From positions 10,676,501 to 10,740,500 of the forward strand of contig NC_061779.1 of the NCBI RefSeq assembly GCF_022458985.1: a stretch of DNA of 64,000 nucleotides. The letters run 5' to 3'. Position 1 is the first letter of the stretch, and each line of letters starts with the position of its first letter. A model generated the notes under the pieces. That model did not search any database. It was not told the origin of the DNA and worked only from the letters and a program-made list of their open reading frames with translations. Position numbers and translations under genes: made by a program. This document shows, piece by piece, positions 1 through 20,000 of this stretch. The DNA is from Mugil cephalus. Taxonomy: Eukaryota > Chordata > Actinopteri > Mugiliformes > Mugilidae.

Positions 1-250
1 GAGCAAATTCTGGAGGCTTATGTCCTGAACTTGAAGTCGTGTTGAATTTCCCAGAGGTTTTCTTTGGTTTGTTTGTTTCCCCTTCTTTTCTCGGGTTTGC
101 ATCGGGCCCTCTCGGGGAGTGATGAGTCCAGGTCGGTCCTCGGTGCTCCAGCTTCTGCCTCTCCTCCAGCCTGCGCGCTTCCTCTACAGTCTGACAACTC
201 TCTCCCGCACTGACGTCATCCCAGCCGCACTGACCAATCACAGAGCCCGC
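1..250 (-). promoter_or_regulatory. Possible minus-strand promoter at the left edge
   Basis: Read on the minus strand, this stretch has an inverted CCAAT box (ATTGG) near 234-240, a perfect CRE palindrome (TGACGTCA) near 210-217, then GC-rich and purine-rich sequence like a 5' leader running off the window edge. CCAAT plus CRE is a common vertebrate core-promoter layout. The gene it would serve lies outside the window and is not identified. A 119-codon open frame on the plus strand here has low-complexity Ser/Thr content and looks like chance. Confidence 0.3.
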
Positions 251-1524
251 TGCCACCAAAGAACGTCCGAGCGCGGCAAGACATCTCACTCCTCCCCGTT
301 TTCCCTAGATTTTTCGTTTTCGATATCGTTTTTAAATTCCTTCATTAGCACCATCACCACTACCACTAGTAATACTAAATCCACTAATACTGAAATAGTA
401 AGTGTAGCCATACACATGAGAAAACCCTCTTTTCACCAGTGGAGAAAATATGTTTTCTCCCCTTTAATAACTTTTTAAGAACTTTCTAAGAATGTCACAC
501 AATCGAGGGGAAAAATGCTCTTGTTCAAAGTCTTCCAGGACTTTAATCTGTTTCTAAAATTAAGACTTAAACATCACTCGTTTAGAGTTGAGTTGTAGAG
601 GTCAGATCTGTTGTTTTCAGAAGATAGCTTAAAAACAACAAAACAACTGTAAATACATTTTTTTTTTTTTTTTTTTTGTAATTCTTGTATGTAGCTATTT
701 TAAATCAAGAGAAAAAAAATGTAATTTCAGCTAACAAATTTCTTCTACTGGTTATCTTCCTAGAAAAGTATATAAAAAATGGTGCAAGGCCGCATAGTTT
801 AAAAATGGTAAATTAAAAGATTTGCAACTTCCACTGCAGCACTGCCTCTTTAAAACCCGCCTAAAGCATTACAGTGAACATGTGAGCCAGATTGTTTTAT
901 TGTGAATTTTATTATTGGAAAGTGTAACCCACATGGCGTTACGCACAATCGGACAATTGTGAATTTAGAAAAGAAAACCGGACAAAAAGAAAATATATTT
1001 CGCGCTTAACGACGTTCCAGTGGCTTCAACGGCTGCAAGAGGGTGTGAGCTTTCTTCACAAAATACAAGATCTCTGAGGTCTGAGGCGTCTGTGGCAAGT
1101 GCTGCAAATTAACATCAGGGGCCACGGCCAAGAGGAGCACCTACTGTTCCCTCCAAATCTGTTCAGTAAGAGGAAAAAATATTTTAATGTGGTAAATTAC
1201 ACCAATGATAAGACATTAAATTCGTTACCAACGCTCTGGCGCCAGGTTTAGAGCTAAAAAAAAAAAGAGAAAAAGTAATTTTAAGACACATGGCAAAGTA
1301 TAAGCTCTGAAAATTCATCTCCACTTTGCACAGAGTAAACAGTAGACATATTTCTGGCCAGGGTAAACCAGTCAATTATAATACTATTTCCAGTCAAATA
1401 TGATACTATTTCAAACCAAATGACTCATGCTCAAATAAGTTGTTAAAGTAACTAATTAGATAGCTATAAAACAAAGCACAATATACTTATATGTTTATTT
1501 ATTTATTTGGTTTTCATGGAAGAC

Positions 1525-2150
1525 AACATTTATTCTCATGAAGCACTGCAGGCTGCAACTTTTTTTTTTAAAAAAACACCATCATTTGTGTGTACAGCCC
1601 GCAACACAATCCATAGGCAACATGTGAATTGTCCACAGCGTGAAACCAACGCATGCACGAGGCCCGTTTGAGTAAATTGAGGAGATGAGGCAGCTCTGCA
1701 CTCTTTCTTGCACACAGAGGCACAGAGGTGCAGCTGAGCGGTGCAGGAGGCAACCTTCATTTTATTCCAAAAAATGATGTCTGGCTGAAAAAGAAAAATG
1801 ATGCACTTTGACGTGTTAACAGGGCAACGGCACAATGAAACGAGTCACTCACGCGCTGGAGGAGGCGCTGTCCCACGAAGGAGCGGCTGTCTGGAGGCTG
1901 GCCATCCTGCCCTCCTGCCTCGCAGTGCAGGTAATGGTAGAGATTTTCCACTTGGGAGGAATTACTAGCTACCAGCAGTGGCTGAGGCGCACGGGCAGAC
2001 GGATGCATTTAAGAGACAGCACGCCTGTTCGCTGCAAATGCAATGCACATGAGTAACATGCCACTCAGCAGCTCTTCAGTAATAGCCCCATACTTTTTTT
2101 TCAAGCACTCAGATGCTGCGTCCATCTTCATCAACAGCTGGCCAGACACA
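1525..2150 (-). other. Possible 3'-terminal exon(s) of an unidentified minus-strand gene
   Basis: On the minus strand an acceptor-like CAG near 2149 is followed by a 28-codon frame (NVSGQLLMKMDAASECLKKS...) that ends in TGA near 2065. An AATAAA polyadenylation signal lies on the same strand near 1530-1535, so a 3' UTR of about 0.5 kb is possible. A donor-like GTGAGTG at about 1850, after an open stretch with a Kozak-like ATG, allows other readings. I do not recognise the peptide and found no clear upstream exons, so this could be chance. Confidence 0.2.
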
Positions 2151-3170
2151 TTCTGAAACAGTGAATTGATTGAAAATCTTAGCAACAAGGTGCAGAATAG
2201 GACAAAGACAGGAAAACAAGGAGAATGAGTATCTGACCTCTTACCTAAAGTCCAAGAGTCGAAAGAGAGCAGAGCAATAATCAGGATAGATCAAGATGCA
2301 AAGTTCCTTTTGATCCAGTCACAAAGAAAACAGTCAACCTCTCGGAAGAAGGGGTGAAAAAAGGCCAGGGTGTAGCTGAAATCCAAAGCACAGGATTAGA
2401 TATGACGAATGAGAAGCATAAAACCTCAGTGAAGCGGTGAGTGGGAGAAGACAGGGAAAAGTATGCTTTATAGCAGGTCTACACGTTTCAGTGCAGAGAG
2501 AGATGAGGAGACTTCTTCTGTACATAAACATAAAATCATATTTTTATAACAGAGATTAACAGTTACTCTCAACTAATATTAATATCGTTTGACCTTCATG
2601 AGCACCAGTAAATGTTTCTGGTAGTTTTGCGTTCAGAGACACAGCCTTTTTTTTTTTTTTAATTGTTCCTCATGTGCAAAACTTTCCAGTTCAAACATCT
2701 GCGCCCACACTCTTGTGTCTGAGTCCCATTAAAGATTTTCTTTTAAGTTCAATGAGTCACAAACAGAAGACAGTTTTTAATCCCACATGTGGTTTTTGGT
2801 CAAGATTTGCAGGCACGTTCTTGCTTGTTCAGTGTTTTCCTTAAAGTCTTTAAACACGGTTTTCTACTGTTCTTGATTCCAGTCCCCTTTAGTCCACAAC
2901 CCAGAACGTTTGCTGTTCTACAAGACATGTTAAACAATTCCCTTTACATGTATTTCAATATTTTCTTCATCTATATTTGACAAGTTCTGTGTCAATAACA
3001 GATCTCCCAAAAAGCAAAAGTAAATGTTGAAACAATGTGGTTTCAGTAATGTAAGTCAGTGTTGATGGTATAACCCTCCTAATGATTATACAATTAGTTT
3101 TCATGTAACTCAGATCATTCAAATTCAGTTTTATTCCAATTATAGATGCTCAGAAAACAATTATTATATT

Positions 3171-3437
3171 GGGCCTTGCATATCCTGCAAGGCCCAGTTT
3201 TATTGCAAATAAGTTTTCCAAATAAAGTGAGATTTGCCCACGTGATTTAGATGTAGCTAATTACACAAATTCGGAAACAATCTTCGCATATTTAATATTA
3301 ATTCAATTGTTTCAAACGAAACATTACGTGCAACAGAAAGTAGATGATATCTGCTTCAGTGCATCTTATGGCTGCGATACTCCACCACGCCCTCTACTGC
3401 TCGTTAGCGGCAAAGTCCACCTCAACATCCTCAGCAC
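3171..3437 (-). other. Possible last exon and 3' UTR with hairpin, minus strand
   Basis: On the minus strand an acceptor-like TTTTCAG at about 3438 leads into a short acidic open frame (GAEDVEVDFAANEQ) ending in TAG near 3395. About 200 bp further on, AATAAA motifs occur at roughly 3198-3230. They are followed at 3171-3195 by a perfect hairpin: 10-bp arms GGGCCTTGCA and TGCAAGGCCC around a 5-nt loop. The order acceptor, stop, AATAAA is what a terminal exon would show, but no partner exons were found between here and polg. Confidence 0.22.
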
Positions 3438-3759
3438 CTGAAAATACAAGAACACAAAACAGCCAAGCACAATACATAAATATATAAGCTAGAAATGTCT
3501 CTATTAGCTCCATGGTCGTATATGTGTCAAGGAAAGACGCGAAGTACCATTTATGGAAACTGTAGCTGCATCACAGGGTTGGAATGACCCAGGTGTTGCA
3601 GTGAAATAAAACATCCTCCGTCACGGCCACATCAGTAAGCTTGGCTCAGTGTGTTTAAAGGTTGAGGTACACTACCTTTGTTATGTCAAAGCAGACGTGG
3701 TCGGTGAAATACCGAGAAGAGAATCACATGCTATCAATGAAAACAAAGAACAAAAACTG

Positions 3760-3832
3760 CGACCGCGGCAGGACTCGAACCTGCAATCTTCTGATCCGAA
3801 GTCAGACGCCTTATCCATTAGGCCACGCGGCC
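3760..3832 (-). tRNA. tRNA-Arg (anticodon TCG)
   Basis: The 73-nt minus-strand cloverleaf has acceptor stem GGCCGCG paired with CGCGGTC (one G-T pair) and discriminator G. The A-box is TGGCCTAATGG. The anticodon stem TCTGA/TCAGA carries loop CTTCGGA, so the anticodon is TCG. The B-box is GGTTCGAGTCC. A TTTTT run directly downstream on the minus strand (plus 3752-3756) is a pol III terminator. There is no intron and no mismatch that would break the fold, so it looks functional. It lies about 170 bp upstream of the polg 5' exon on the opposite strand. Confidence 0.95.
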
Positions 3833-3959
3833 AAGCACGTAAGCGACCAACCCTCGTACGATGTTTTTAACAAACTACCCATGAAACCTGTATTGATTAA
3901 ACATTTTAGGTATTTCTTTGAAAACAAAATGCATTACTGTTAAATAACGACATGAATAT

Positions 3960-4090
3960 ATACTGTCCCCGGCACTGTCCCTCCCATAATTTGTTCCCGT
4001 TTTTAAGGACGGATGTAATCCTCCGGACCGTGCGGCGGCGCTAACGTGCCGTCTTGCCTGGCTCCTGCTGCTGTTCTGCGGATGCTAAGG
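3960..4090 (+). promoter_or_regulatory. polg: polg promoter and non-coding first exon
   Basis: A GC-rich stretch around 4020-4085 with several CpGs ends in a good donor (AAG|GTAACG) at about 4090/4091. The next exon starts after a TTTTCTAG acceptor at 4626 and carries the polg start codon. This fits the non-coding exon 1 of vertebrate polg. No TATA box is evident. The transcription start is inferred from base composition and the donor only. The intron spans about 4091-4626. Confidence 0.55.
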
Positions 4091-4638
4091 TAACGTTAGC
4101 TATCACTCTTTTTAGATTTTAAAAATGTTTTGTTTGGACATGTTAACGTTGTACCTCCCCGATAGTGTAATTGGGGCGCTTCGCCGCCTTTACTGGGTGT
4201 CTAGGGAACGTAACTAGACAATACAGGACAAACTCGTTAGCATTTGTTAAGCTACTCACTAGTTGTCATAGCCTCCTTGTGTCAGCCAGGTGTTAGTAAA
4301 CATGCGGCATGTGGCATTTACGATAATGTGAAAAACAAAAGTTTTTACGATCCTGCCGTGTGTGCGAATGTGTATTATAATGGCTACACTACGCTGACCA
4401 AGCTTGCTAACTTTTAGTGCACCATGTGATTTCAGTTATACTGTAATGCTAAAATTGCTTGATAACTTTCAGCATCGTCTTAATGAAATATTCCAGTGCT
4501 CAGAACCACCTCTTGGGTCGTTTAGACGATAATACTACAGTATATTATACACAAAGACGAGTCGGCCTTGTCTAGAAAGTGACTGTACTGTATCATGACA
4601 ACTTGTTGGCCTTTCTTCTTTTCTAGTGAGATCTCCTC

Positions 4639-4646
4639 ATGAGGTG

Positions 4647-4647
<1 letters not shown>
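4639..4647 (+). promoter_or_regulatory. polg: Two-codon upstream ORF overlapping the polg start
   Basis: ATG-AGG-TGA lies 12 nt into the start-bearing exon, in a different frame from polg. Its stop codon shares the final A with the polg ATG (TGATG). A ribosome starting here would stop exactly at the polg start, an arrangement compatible with termination-reinitiation or leaky scanning. The sequence is certain; any translational effect is inferred. Confidence 0.5.
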
Positions 4648-10949
<6,302 letters not shown>

Positions 10950-11070
10950 CGCTTTGTAGGCCAGGCTGCTTAAACACACCACTGCCAGGACACTTCTCGT
11001 CCATCTAACACCCTGTCAGAGTTTAAGACATGAGGAATTTGAAGAAGCAGCGGAGGTGCCCCATGTCAGC
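10950..11070. other. 121-bp gap between convergent polg and fanci stop codons
   Basis: The polg stop (10947-10949) and the fanci stop (11071-11073, minus) face each other. I see no AATAAA for polg in the gap. A candidate minus-strand fanci signal (plus tttatt near 10508) lies inside the last polg intron. The two 3' UTRs therefore very probably overlap on opposite strands. The same tail-to-tail order holds in other vertebrates. Confidence 0.7.
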
Positions 11071-14000
11071 TCACTGTTTTCTCTTCTTCTGTTTGGGTTC
11101 TTGTGTCTCCTCTGTGTCCTGGGACTCTGTGGGCTGAGAAAAGTAGAAGAACAGACAGACAGGATGTATGATGGTTTATGGTTTATTTTCAGTATTATTG
11201 ATCCTGAGGAGCTGACACTCACCTCCTGACTGCAATCCTGCTCCTGCAGGGCTGCGTCCAGAGTGGCAGCATTGATGCGGAAATCTCTCGAGGTGCTGAG
11301 CTTCATGTACTGCATCAGATTTACCTGGACAAACAGATTTACAGATGTCAGTGAAACACTGTATGGGTTATTTAGCTGTTCTGAAAGTATTCAGGGAGCT
11401 GTGATGATTGTAAATGTCATATATATATACATATATATTTGTTTTTTGTCAAGCATTTCATGTAATCCAGTTCATACAGACCTTTGATTTCTTTGAGAGT
11501 GTGATGAGATACTTTTCATACTGTTCGATGCTGAAGATCAAGTTAGGGATGGCTTTTGTCTCACGCAGAAGTTTTGCCTGTTGTGAGAAAAACAAAAATT
11601 TGTTTGGGAATGTATTCACAAAACTTTGTTTACGGTTATTAGTTGTATCTAAACAGTTTATTGGAATAAAATGATAAACCTGCTGTTCAACTGCAATTTT
11701 ATGATCAATCAAGAACCGTCACTTAGTTTGAAGTGTTTTTTTTTTTAAAAAAGACCAGGTCTACTACAACATGTCCCTTAATTACACTGATGCTGCCAAA
11801 AATGACATATTGTCTTTTCTGTGTCCCTGACAGCATTACTCCTTACTAATCTCTGAATTAGTAAAGTTCTTTTTACTCTTTGATGCAATTTTTTATGAAT
11901 GAACACTCGTGTCGTGTGGCGTGTGAAACTTATCCTTATATGGCATTCTTGGGGTGTTTATTATGCAAATATCCTTGTGCATTCATCATGTTTCTACGGG
12001 TCACTTACACACTTTTCTGAAGTTAGACGTGTTTGTTAAATCTGACGGGGCATGTTTGCACAAACCCAACAAAAGAAAAAAGGTAAGAGAAAGAACAATA
12101 TGAAAATGTTCTTGCACGAGGCTCAATGACTTTAACCATTACAATTAAAGGAGGCGCGTGTTCTTACTGAGGCAGCGGTGTTCGCTTCGGCCCTTCTCTT
12201 TTTCTTCTTGTCATCTGCACCTCCATCACTCATCTCTCCATTCTGACAGAGGAAAAAATGAATTTGTCAAACCCCAACGTGCCCCCTGGCGGGTGAAGTC
12301 GATGGTAAACTTAAGTGAACCGAGCTGTACCTGTGCGTATGTGATGAAAGAGTAGCACTGGGGAGTCAGGTGGGAGCCAGACAGCTTGACCTACAGCGAT
12401 GGCGCAGGAAACGTCACATTAGAAATGACATTATAAACACTGTAAGATTCGAACAAAGCTCAGACTCACCAGCTTCTCAAACCGAGGTGGCAGCGCCGCG
12501 TGCTGACTGGTGGTGCACACCTGGATGTACTGTCAGATAGAAGAGAAGGAAAATGACACTCTAGGCACTAAGATTCGCACGCAGGCTTTATTGAGCGGAA
12601 CAATACGCACGTATTTGACCAGCGTGGTGAGGATGGTGTATGTGCGAGTCAGCTCTCTCAGCAGCGTGATGGTGCAGGTGCCCGGCAGGAGGGCGGTCTG
12701 GACCAGCTCATTCAACGCCGTCAGGAGAGTCCCAAGCTGCAGCGTCACCGCTTTCTCCACTGGATCCTGCTTGCCTCCGGTTTGGGTGGCGTCCGCTAAT
12801 GTAAACGTCAGGAATATATGACATCGGAGAAGTTTTAGTATCTCATTCCTCTCACCTCTCACCATTAATCCAACCGAGCATCCGCGTAAAAGTTTGCCTA
12901 CCTAAGCTCTGTTTTTCCGAGGCCGTCTGACTTTTCTTTCTGGCAATAAGCCAGTCCACTTCATCGAGCACTCTGTCCACTTGAGACAGGACCAGCAGCT
13001 GGGACACGAGATGAGAGGTGAGCGCACGGGAGCAAAGAGATTGTGGGATTTGAGTAACGCAGTAAATTAAAAAGAAAATAGAGTTTGAACACGTACTGTT
13101 GTTGTTGCGGCAGTTTTCATGTTGACAGTGGCGAAGTGCGACTGTTTTTCCACCTCCACATCCTGATTTTAGAGAAAGAAAAAAAAAATAGGAAAGAAGT
13201 GACTGCAAAAACTGCACACTGTCACTTATCAATAAGGTGTGTAATGTTAAAAATGAAGTTCAAATGGTAACTTTTTAATTTGCTCGTGTTAACGATGCTA
13301 TGAATAGTGCACACCTCATCGATATCTCCCAGTTGGCTGTGGATGTCTTGGCAGAGCTCCCGCAGCAGGTTTACAGGACTCTCATGAAGGACTTGCAGAT
13401 TGAAGAGGAGCGACAGCAGCCCTTTACAAAATGCTGAATCCTCTTAATATAAATAAAAAAAAAAGAGACACACTTTACGACACTGTAGACTTTACTGCGA
13501 TAACATACGCTCAAATATCAGGTAAACTGAAAACTCACCAAAACTGGTCTCCTTACAGATTTTCACAGTCCATGTGATCATCTGAACAAACTGATAATTT
13601 AGACATGTTAGCAGAAGAAAATGCTCTTCCCTTTGTCCAATGAATCATGTAGGAGTACACCTACCTGTTGGGAGGAGGGCTTTAACTGGCGCGAGAGCAC
13701 GCTCAAGATGCTGACCAGCAGCTGAGCCTCTTTGCTGTTGAATTCATCCTCACCTCCACTTAACTGTGTCAACAGCGCCCTCTATTGACGATCAAAGAAA
13801 AAAAACGCTTTTAGTGCGTCTGTAAATAATTTGTCACGTTAATGGCTCCCGCTGTTGCGTAAAACGCAATTACAGGTCTGAGCAAACGCTCTAGAGATGC
13901 ACCTGAAACTGTCGGATGTAAAAGTAGTTCATCTCAGCCACGTCGTCTGTGTCATCTTCTGCCGCGTCTGTTAGAAACACAAACAGTTTTAACGATCTCC

Positions 14001-17000
14001 GTCGCAGTCCTCTTTAACTGTGCCGCTTAAAAAGTGCTCGCCTAACCCATGGTAGAGAGGAGCTGGGCCATCTTGTCCGGGTAGCGCTGCTGGCAGGCGG
14101 TGAAGATCCTGAGCAGACCCTCCAGACACAGCTGGGACAAGTTGAAGCGCTTCTCCTTCTTCCCTGCCTCCTCCACCACACTGGGGATGTTTGTGTAACG
14201 CCACATCAGCACACTGGAAAGAAATATAGACAAACGTTGTAACATATTTCAATGTGCTGGTTTGGTACACAAAGGTGTGCACAAAGATTATAGGGATTTC
14301 TCTTGATTTGTATATTGAACCTGTACAAGTCAAGAGTCCTAGCAAAGGCCAAGAAAACACCACCCACTCCTTGTTCAAAGAGTTTTTATTGCTTCCTCTG
14401 GGTCACAGATACGCTCTTTAGTCGATTGCTTTATTGAACTGTTCTGATTCTTGGTTTTAGTTGACTTACATACCCCCTGCACACTTATTTATTGTATATG
14501 CAGTTGAATATATTGCTCTTTTTTATGTTTTTTATATACTTTTTATAGTATTTATTTGCTTAATCCCATGATAATAAAAATATGACTGATTATTGTTCCA
14601 CCAGCATCAAACAGAACATTTAAACCAATGGATTTCTACCTTGTCATGTCACAGAGGAAACGGAAAGTCCTGTCTGCGTTCTGTCCATCTGGACCGTCGG
14701 TGTGTCCAGTTTCCTCCAGCTGCTGGATCTTCTGTACGGCCACACTTACCGCATAACGTACAAATTCTCCACTTGAGCGAAGCACTGACAGAGCCTCCTC
14801 TCTGCTCTGAGTGTTGTCTCTGGATAAAAATGACAACAATTATTATTATGATTTATTTATTTTTTTAATCAGCCTCAATAGTTACATATTTGAGTATTTG
14901 TAGTGTCTTCTCAGCAAGCTTATGTTCTATTTTTTAAAATAAATGGTATGCAACAATCGCATTCTCTAAAACAAAGTCAAGTGAAGATAAGTCGACTTTA
15001 TCAAGCGAACACAAACACTGGGTGCAACTGAATGTCAACACAGCAGCGGAGAGCATTTACCTGAAGAGCACGGTGATGAGAGTTGCTGTGAAGCCCATAG
15101 AAAGTAAACTGCGGGGCGTCTTGTGCGAGGGCACTCGACCCTTTCCAGATTTCTCCTTCAAGATCTCAGCGAGCTTGTGGTAGCGACTGAACAGCTCAAG
15201 GAGATCCTCAAAGCAGTTTTTACTGTAACACACAGAATTGCAAAATTAACAAGTCTAGTGCGCAGCTTTTACAATTTGCAGCTTTAGACCTTTCTCTGTA
15301 TTGCAGCGCAGACCATCACCATTACTGTGAAATGCAACTTATGAAGAGAGTTGGTTCTTACTTGTAGTTGGCTTTGATAAAGTTGTACTCCATTAGGACC
15401 TCATACACGCCCATCACCAGCACAGCATAGATGTTGTTTTTCACCCCCACACTGGATCCCATTGAAAACTCTGCCGACTTGTCCTGATCAACAAATAGAC
15501 AATATATACCGATACATTATGACCGCCTTCCCAATATTGCGCAGGTCTCCCTTGTGCCTCCAGAACAGTTTCTGAGGGTGTCCTGTCTGTGGTGTATGGC
15601 AACAGGATGTTGTTAGTGTGTGTGTGTGGGGGGGGGGGGGTCCTATGGGTTGAGGGGTGGGGCCTCTGTGGATCCCGCAGATACTTGAAGTGAATTTAGA
15701 GGCCAGGTCAACGCCTTGTTCTGTTTATCATGTTTTTCTGAGTTGTTCCTAAACTGTTTTTGTGTGTGCGTGTCTGCTGGCTGCTGCACATCAAGGAGCG
15801 TCATTGCTACGGGGTGGGGGCGCCTGGTCTGGTCTAGGTGGGTGGTACATGTTAAAGCAACATCCAAACGAATGCCAGGTACAGCAGTTGGTCCAAGAGG
15901 GTTTTAATGTTGTGGCTGATCGGTGTAAGCACAAAGATCATGCATCCAGAGTTTAGGAAGGAGAATAAAAGTGAGGAATGAGGCTTTAAATACACCTCTA
16001 AAATACAGTGATTACTGTCGTTGTCCTCATGCACTAATGCTTCATGCTTTCAAATATTTTCTAACCCAGATTACATATTTCAACCAAATAACATAAAATA
16101 GTTACTGCTCTCTAATTCCAACAGAAACATCAAAATAACTGAATTGTTTTGACACTGCTCAGAAGAAGAGAGCTCCTTCTTTTGGACTTTAAGATCGAGC
16201 CCAGTTGTAGCATGTGTTAATGTTTTATAGAGTATGATGTTGGCTCCATTACCAGTTCAAAGTCCTCCAGCTCACACTTGATCATGCGTCTTGTTGCGCT
16301 CTCCAAGATTGTCTGTAGGTCAGACTGGTATCCCTCCTCCTCCTCCTCCTCCTCCTCATCATCACCGCTGTCGTCAGCATTTGGGTTAGCTGATTTGCGT
16401 GTGTTTTGCAGCCACAGCAGGCAATAAACGGTACAACTCAGCAGGTGGCCCTGATGAGGAACAAATACTAATTATACAGCACACACGAACACAGATGCAA
16501 TAAAATGCTACGGTGCAGACTGAGTACCAGTGGCTCCTGGAGGAAGACTTGGTCTCCATGAGCAGTGATGCATGGTTCCAGTTTCAGTGGGGGTAGGAGG
16601 TCTTGTTCTGGCTCGTAGTAGCGCTTCAGCTGCAAAAACACAAAGACTTGATGTATAGCTCTAATTTTTTAAAAAAGTTTTTAACCCCTAACTCGGTATC
16701 CACACATACCTGCGAGAGGAGGGTCTGCATGACGGAGCTTGCCAGTTGAGAGTTGCGACGGAGGACATCATAGAAACCCTGAAATATGCAAAAAAAATCT
16801 GAAGCTTGAGGGGAGTTAAATATGTTTATCAACACTAACCATTGTGGAAAGTTATACCAGCAACGTCACAAGCCAGCTTAACATCAACCGTTCTGACCTC
16901 GTAGAGCATGAGGCGCACATCAGCCTGTTGTCCCAGGCAGCGACGCAGGCTGCTGAGGATCTCCAGGCAGAACGCTTCGTTAGCAGCAGAGTTATACCGA

Positions 17001-20000
17001 GAATGAACATCCACTTGGATCTGTGCGTGAGTTCAGAGAGACGGAGCAGGTTTAAATGGAACACAGCTTTGTAGGTGTAGATGTTTAGATGTGCAAGAGT
17101 TTAGGTGGAACTGTACCTGGCTGGAGGATATCGCCTGGCTGCACTGACTCGAGGCCAAGCTGCCCAACACTTTGAAGTTCTTCAGCAGCAATAAGAAGCC
17201 GGTCACTGCAGACTTCCTGCCATCCAGTTGGCTGAAAATAAAGTCATTCTGGGGTTAGAAACTGACCTTCATTAAGCTTTCAGTGCAGTGACCAAAGCAT
17301 GATTCGTCCACTCTGCTGATAGACCTTATCTGATTAAACGCAGATGAAAACATACCTGGAAAACATGGCCTTACGTAGAACTAGAATTAAAGCATCTTTT
17401 AAGGACATGCTGACCTTAAGCAGAGGCTGGAGATTAAACAGAGAACAGAAACACAATTAACCAAAAGAAAGCTGTGCACATGTACGTTATCTGTGCGTCT
17501 GTTTAGGTACCTGGACAGCTTTTAGTAGACCCTGCACAGTGGCCAAGGGCAGGTACGACAAGTGATCAAATGTCTCCGTCAGCTTGGAGGACGACTCCAG
17601 GAGGATCATGGGAGCAGAGACCACAATATCAGAGTAAAGGTCTGGAGATACGGAAACAAAAGTCAAATTCTAACCCGTATACTTATTAAACCGATGTCAC
17701 TATCTAAAGGTTTAGTTACCTAAGTAATGACTGACAGGTGAAGCAGTCTTTGTGACCAGTCGATTCAAGACCTGCTCCAATATTTCGCCTCTGATAGGCT
17801 CATGGATCTGTTGTACGCAAACACATCCTCCGGTCAGTGTGCAGCACAAATTAGTAAAATATCAAATGAAAACCAAATTTTACCTTAAAGCTGTGGAGAA
17901 GCACCTGTCCTCCCAGCTTGCACGCCTGTTGAGTGGGGGTCCGGGCCACAGTGACTGAGCCCTCTGTGGTCTTTCCAAATGGTCCGGGTTTGGGTCCGAA
18001 CGCATCCATGAGGAAGAATCCCAGTTGCACCAGTCCCTGGGTGACATGATCCCATCCGAACACACTGAACAGAACAACATATGAAGAGTTTAGTAAGCAA
18101 GACATTAAAAAGCCCCATTAAATATTTTAAGGCACAACCTGATTTTCTACTTTGTTCCCACAGATCAGTGAGGATGTGGTTGCTCCTACCTGTTCTTGAC
18201 TGTGTCCAGTATCATCCTGGCCACACTGCAGTGCCCAGGCAGGAGGACTTGAAGGAACTTCGACCCCTGCTGCAGCTGCTCATCCTTGAAGTTCTTGATG
18301 ATTGCCCCTTTTAAAAGTTCAAACACCTAGCCAGAGCAGAGAAGTTAAGAACAAGTGAGTGAGAAGGAAAGATAAAAATGAGAGAAATACAGGAAGGAGG
18401 ACAGCGTAGCTTTCTGACCTGCTCTTCATAACGCTGGATGCGTGCTACTGAGAGAAACAGAGCAATGCTGAAAGGAGACAGGTCTCCATACGACGTCTGC
18501 AGAAAAGAAGTTGGATAAGATTTGTGATGTAGCTTGTGACATAAATATTGAACTTCTGATATTGATAAATGACATGTACAGTAAATGACCTTAAAGCTTT
18601 TGAACAGTTCTCTCCCAAGCTCATGGTCCAACCGCATTGCAAAGACAATGTGGAGGATAGCTGTGCCCTCCACGTGCCTCAGCTGGTCCTGTGGAATAGA
18701 CTCGACCTCTAGATCCAGACTCCTGAGGAAGAGTCAGTAATAGTCAGCAAGTGGAAATTACGCAGTAACATTTAGGTTGAATACAGTTTGTCACATGCAG
18801 CGTATGCGCCACTCACTCTCCGCGTTTCTGCTCCTCCTCCTGGTGAACGTCCTGCTCCTTAAAATAGCCGATGATTCCCTCCAGAACCTGCTTCTTGCAA
18901 CCCTGGCAGACGGAATGCGCAAGACACATACATATAAACAACTGGAAGCATGTTTACTTTGTTCTGAAAGTCAACTTGCTGCCACACACGTACCTTTGCA
19001 CATAAAAGCAGCAGCTGGTAAATCAGTGGCGGGATCTCCTGCAAATCAAGCTTGGTGAACATCCTCAATATTTTATCCACCAGAAACTGCAGCTCCTCTG
19101 ATGATAAGGGCACATCCCTGAAATGACAGGGGCAGCTGTGGCTCAGTAGGTAGAGCAGTTCGGTCGCAAACCAGAAGGTTAACGGTTTCATCCCCGGTAC
19201 ATGGACCCCATGCTGAAGTGTACTGGTGTGTGAATGTGAATGCACTTGTGTGTAGGAATGGGTAGATGTGTGACTGTAAAGTGCTTTGACTGCCAGGCAC
19301 TACAATAAAACAAAATAATTTAGCATAAAAGACTAACATAATACTTCTGTCCGCAGTCATTTTGTGGTATTGTGTGTTTTATTTGAGCTTCTCTCCGTTA
19401 AAGGGAACTATTTATTTTCTCTGCTTCCCAGTCACCTCTTGTCGTAATTGTGCTAATATCATTATTAGTCTCTTTCTACCCTTTCCAAATAAACAACAAT
19501 CTGTTGTTTTGACAGAATAATGAGGCCATGTAGTGAAAAGTGTTACCTGAACATGGTTGTCAAGTGGATAACACATTGTGGATCCCATCTGCATGAAAAA
19601 AATAAAATAAAGTTTAACCTTAAACAAGCAACTAAACAACACTGTCAAAAAAGTCCATAAAATGCACATCCACGTATAATATCTTGATACTAGACATGTT
19701 CTCACCTGCTTGAGCAAAGGCTGTTTATCAGCTGCTTCTTGTATTCTTCCCCACTGAGTTCACCTAAAGAGTCAAGATGTTTTTAAATTTGGACCTTGCA
19801 TCTTTCATCACCATTATCTTGTTTTCGTGGCACTTGTCAGTGGGTGGGATATATCGGACGGCAAGCGAACGCAAGGAAATATGGGCCTTTGAGAATTGTG
19901 ATGACTAAATGACTTGGTCAGTAGTGAGTCAGTAGTGAATACCTATCAAAAGTGGTCCAAGCTGATTTAGCTTAAATTTATGGAAAAATGTATTGCCATG

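Larger units (their letters stand above)
251..3750. other. Mostly unassigned DNA left of polg
   Basis: I recognise no complete gene in this 3.5 kb. It is AT-rich, with poly-T/A runs near 660-677, 2646-2660 and 1558-1575. Two minus-strand stretches with exon-like features are listed separately. The other open frames are short, overlap on both strands and resemble no family I know. Confidence 0.5.
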
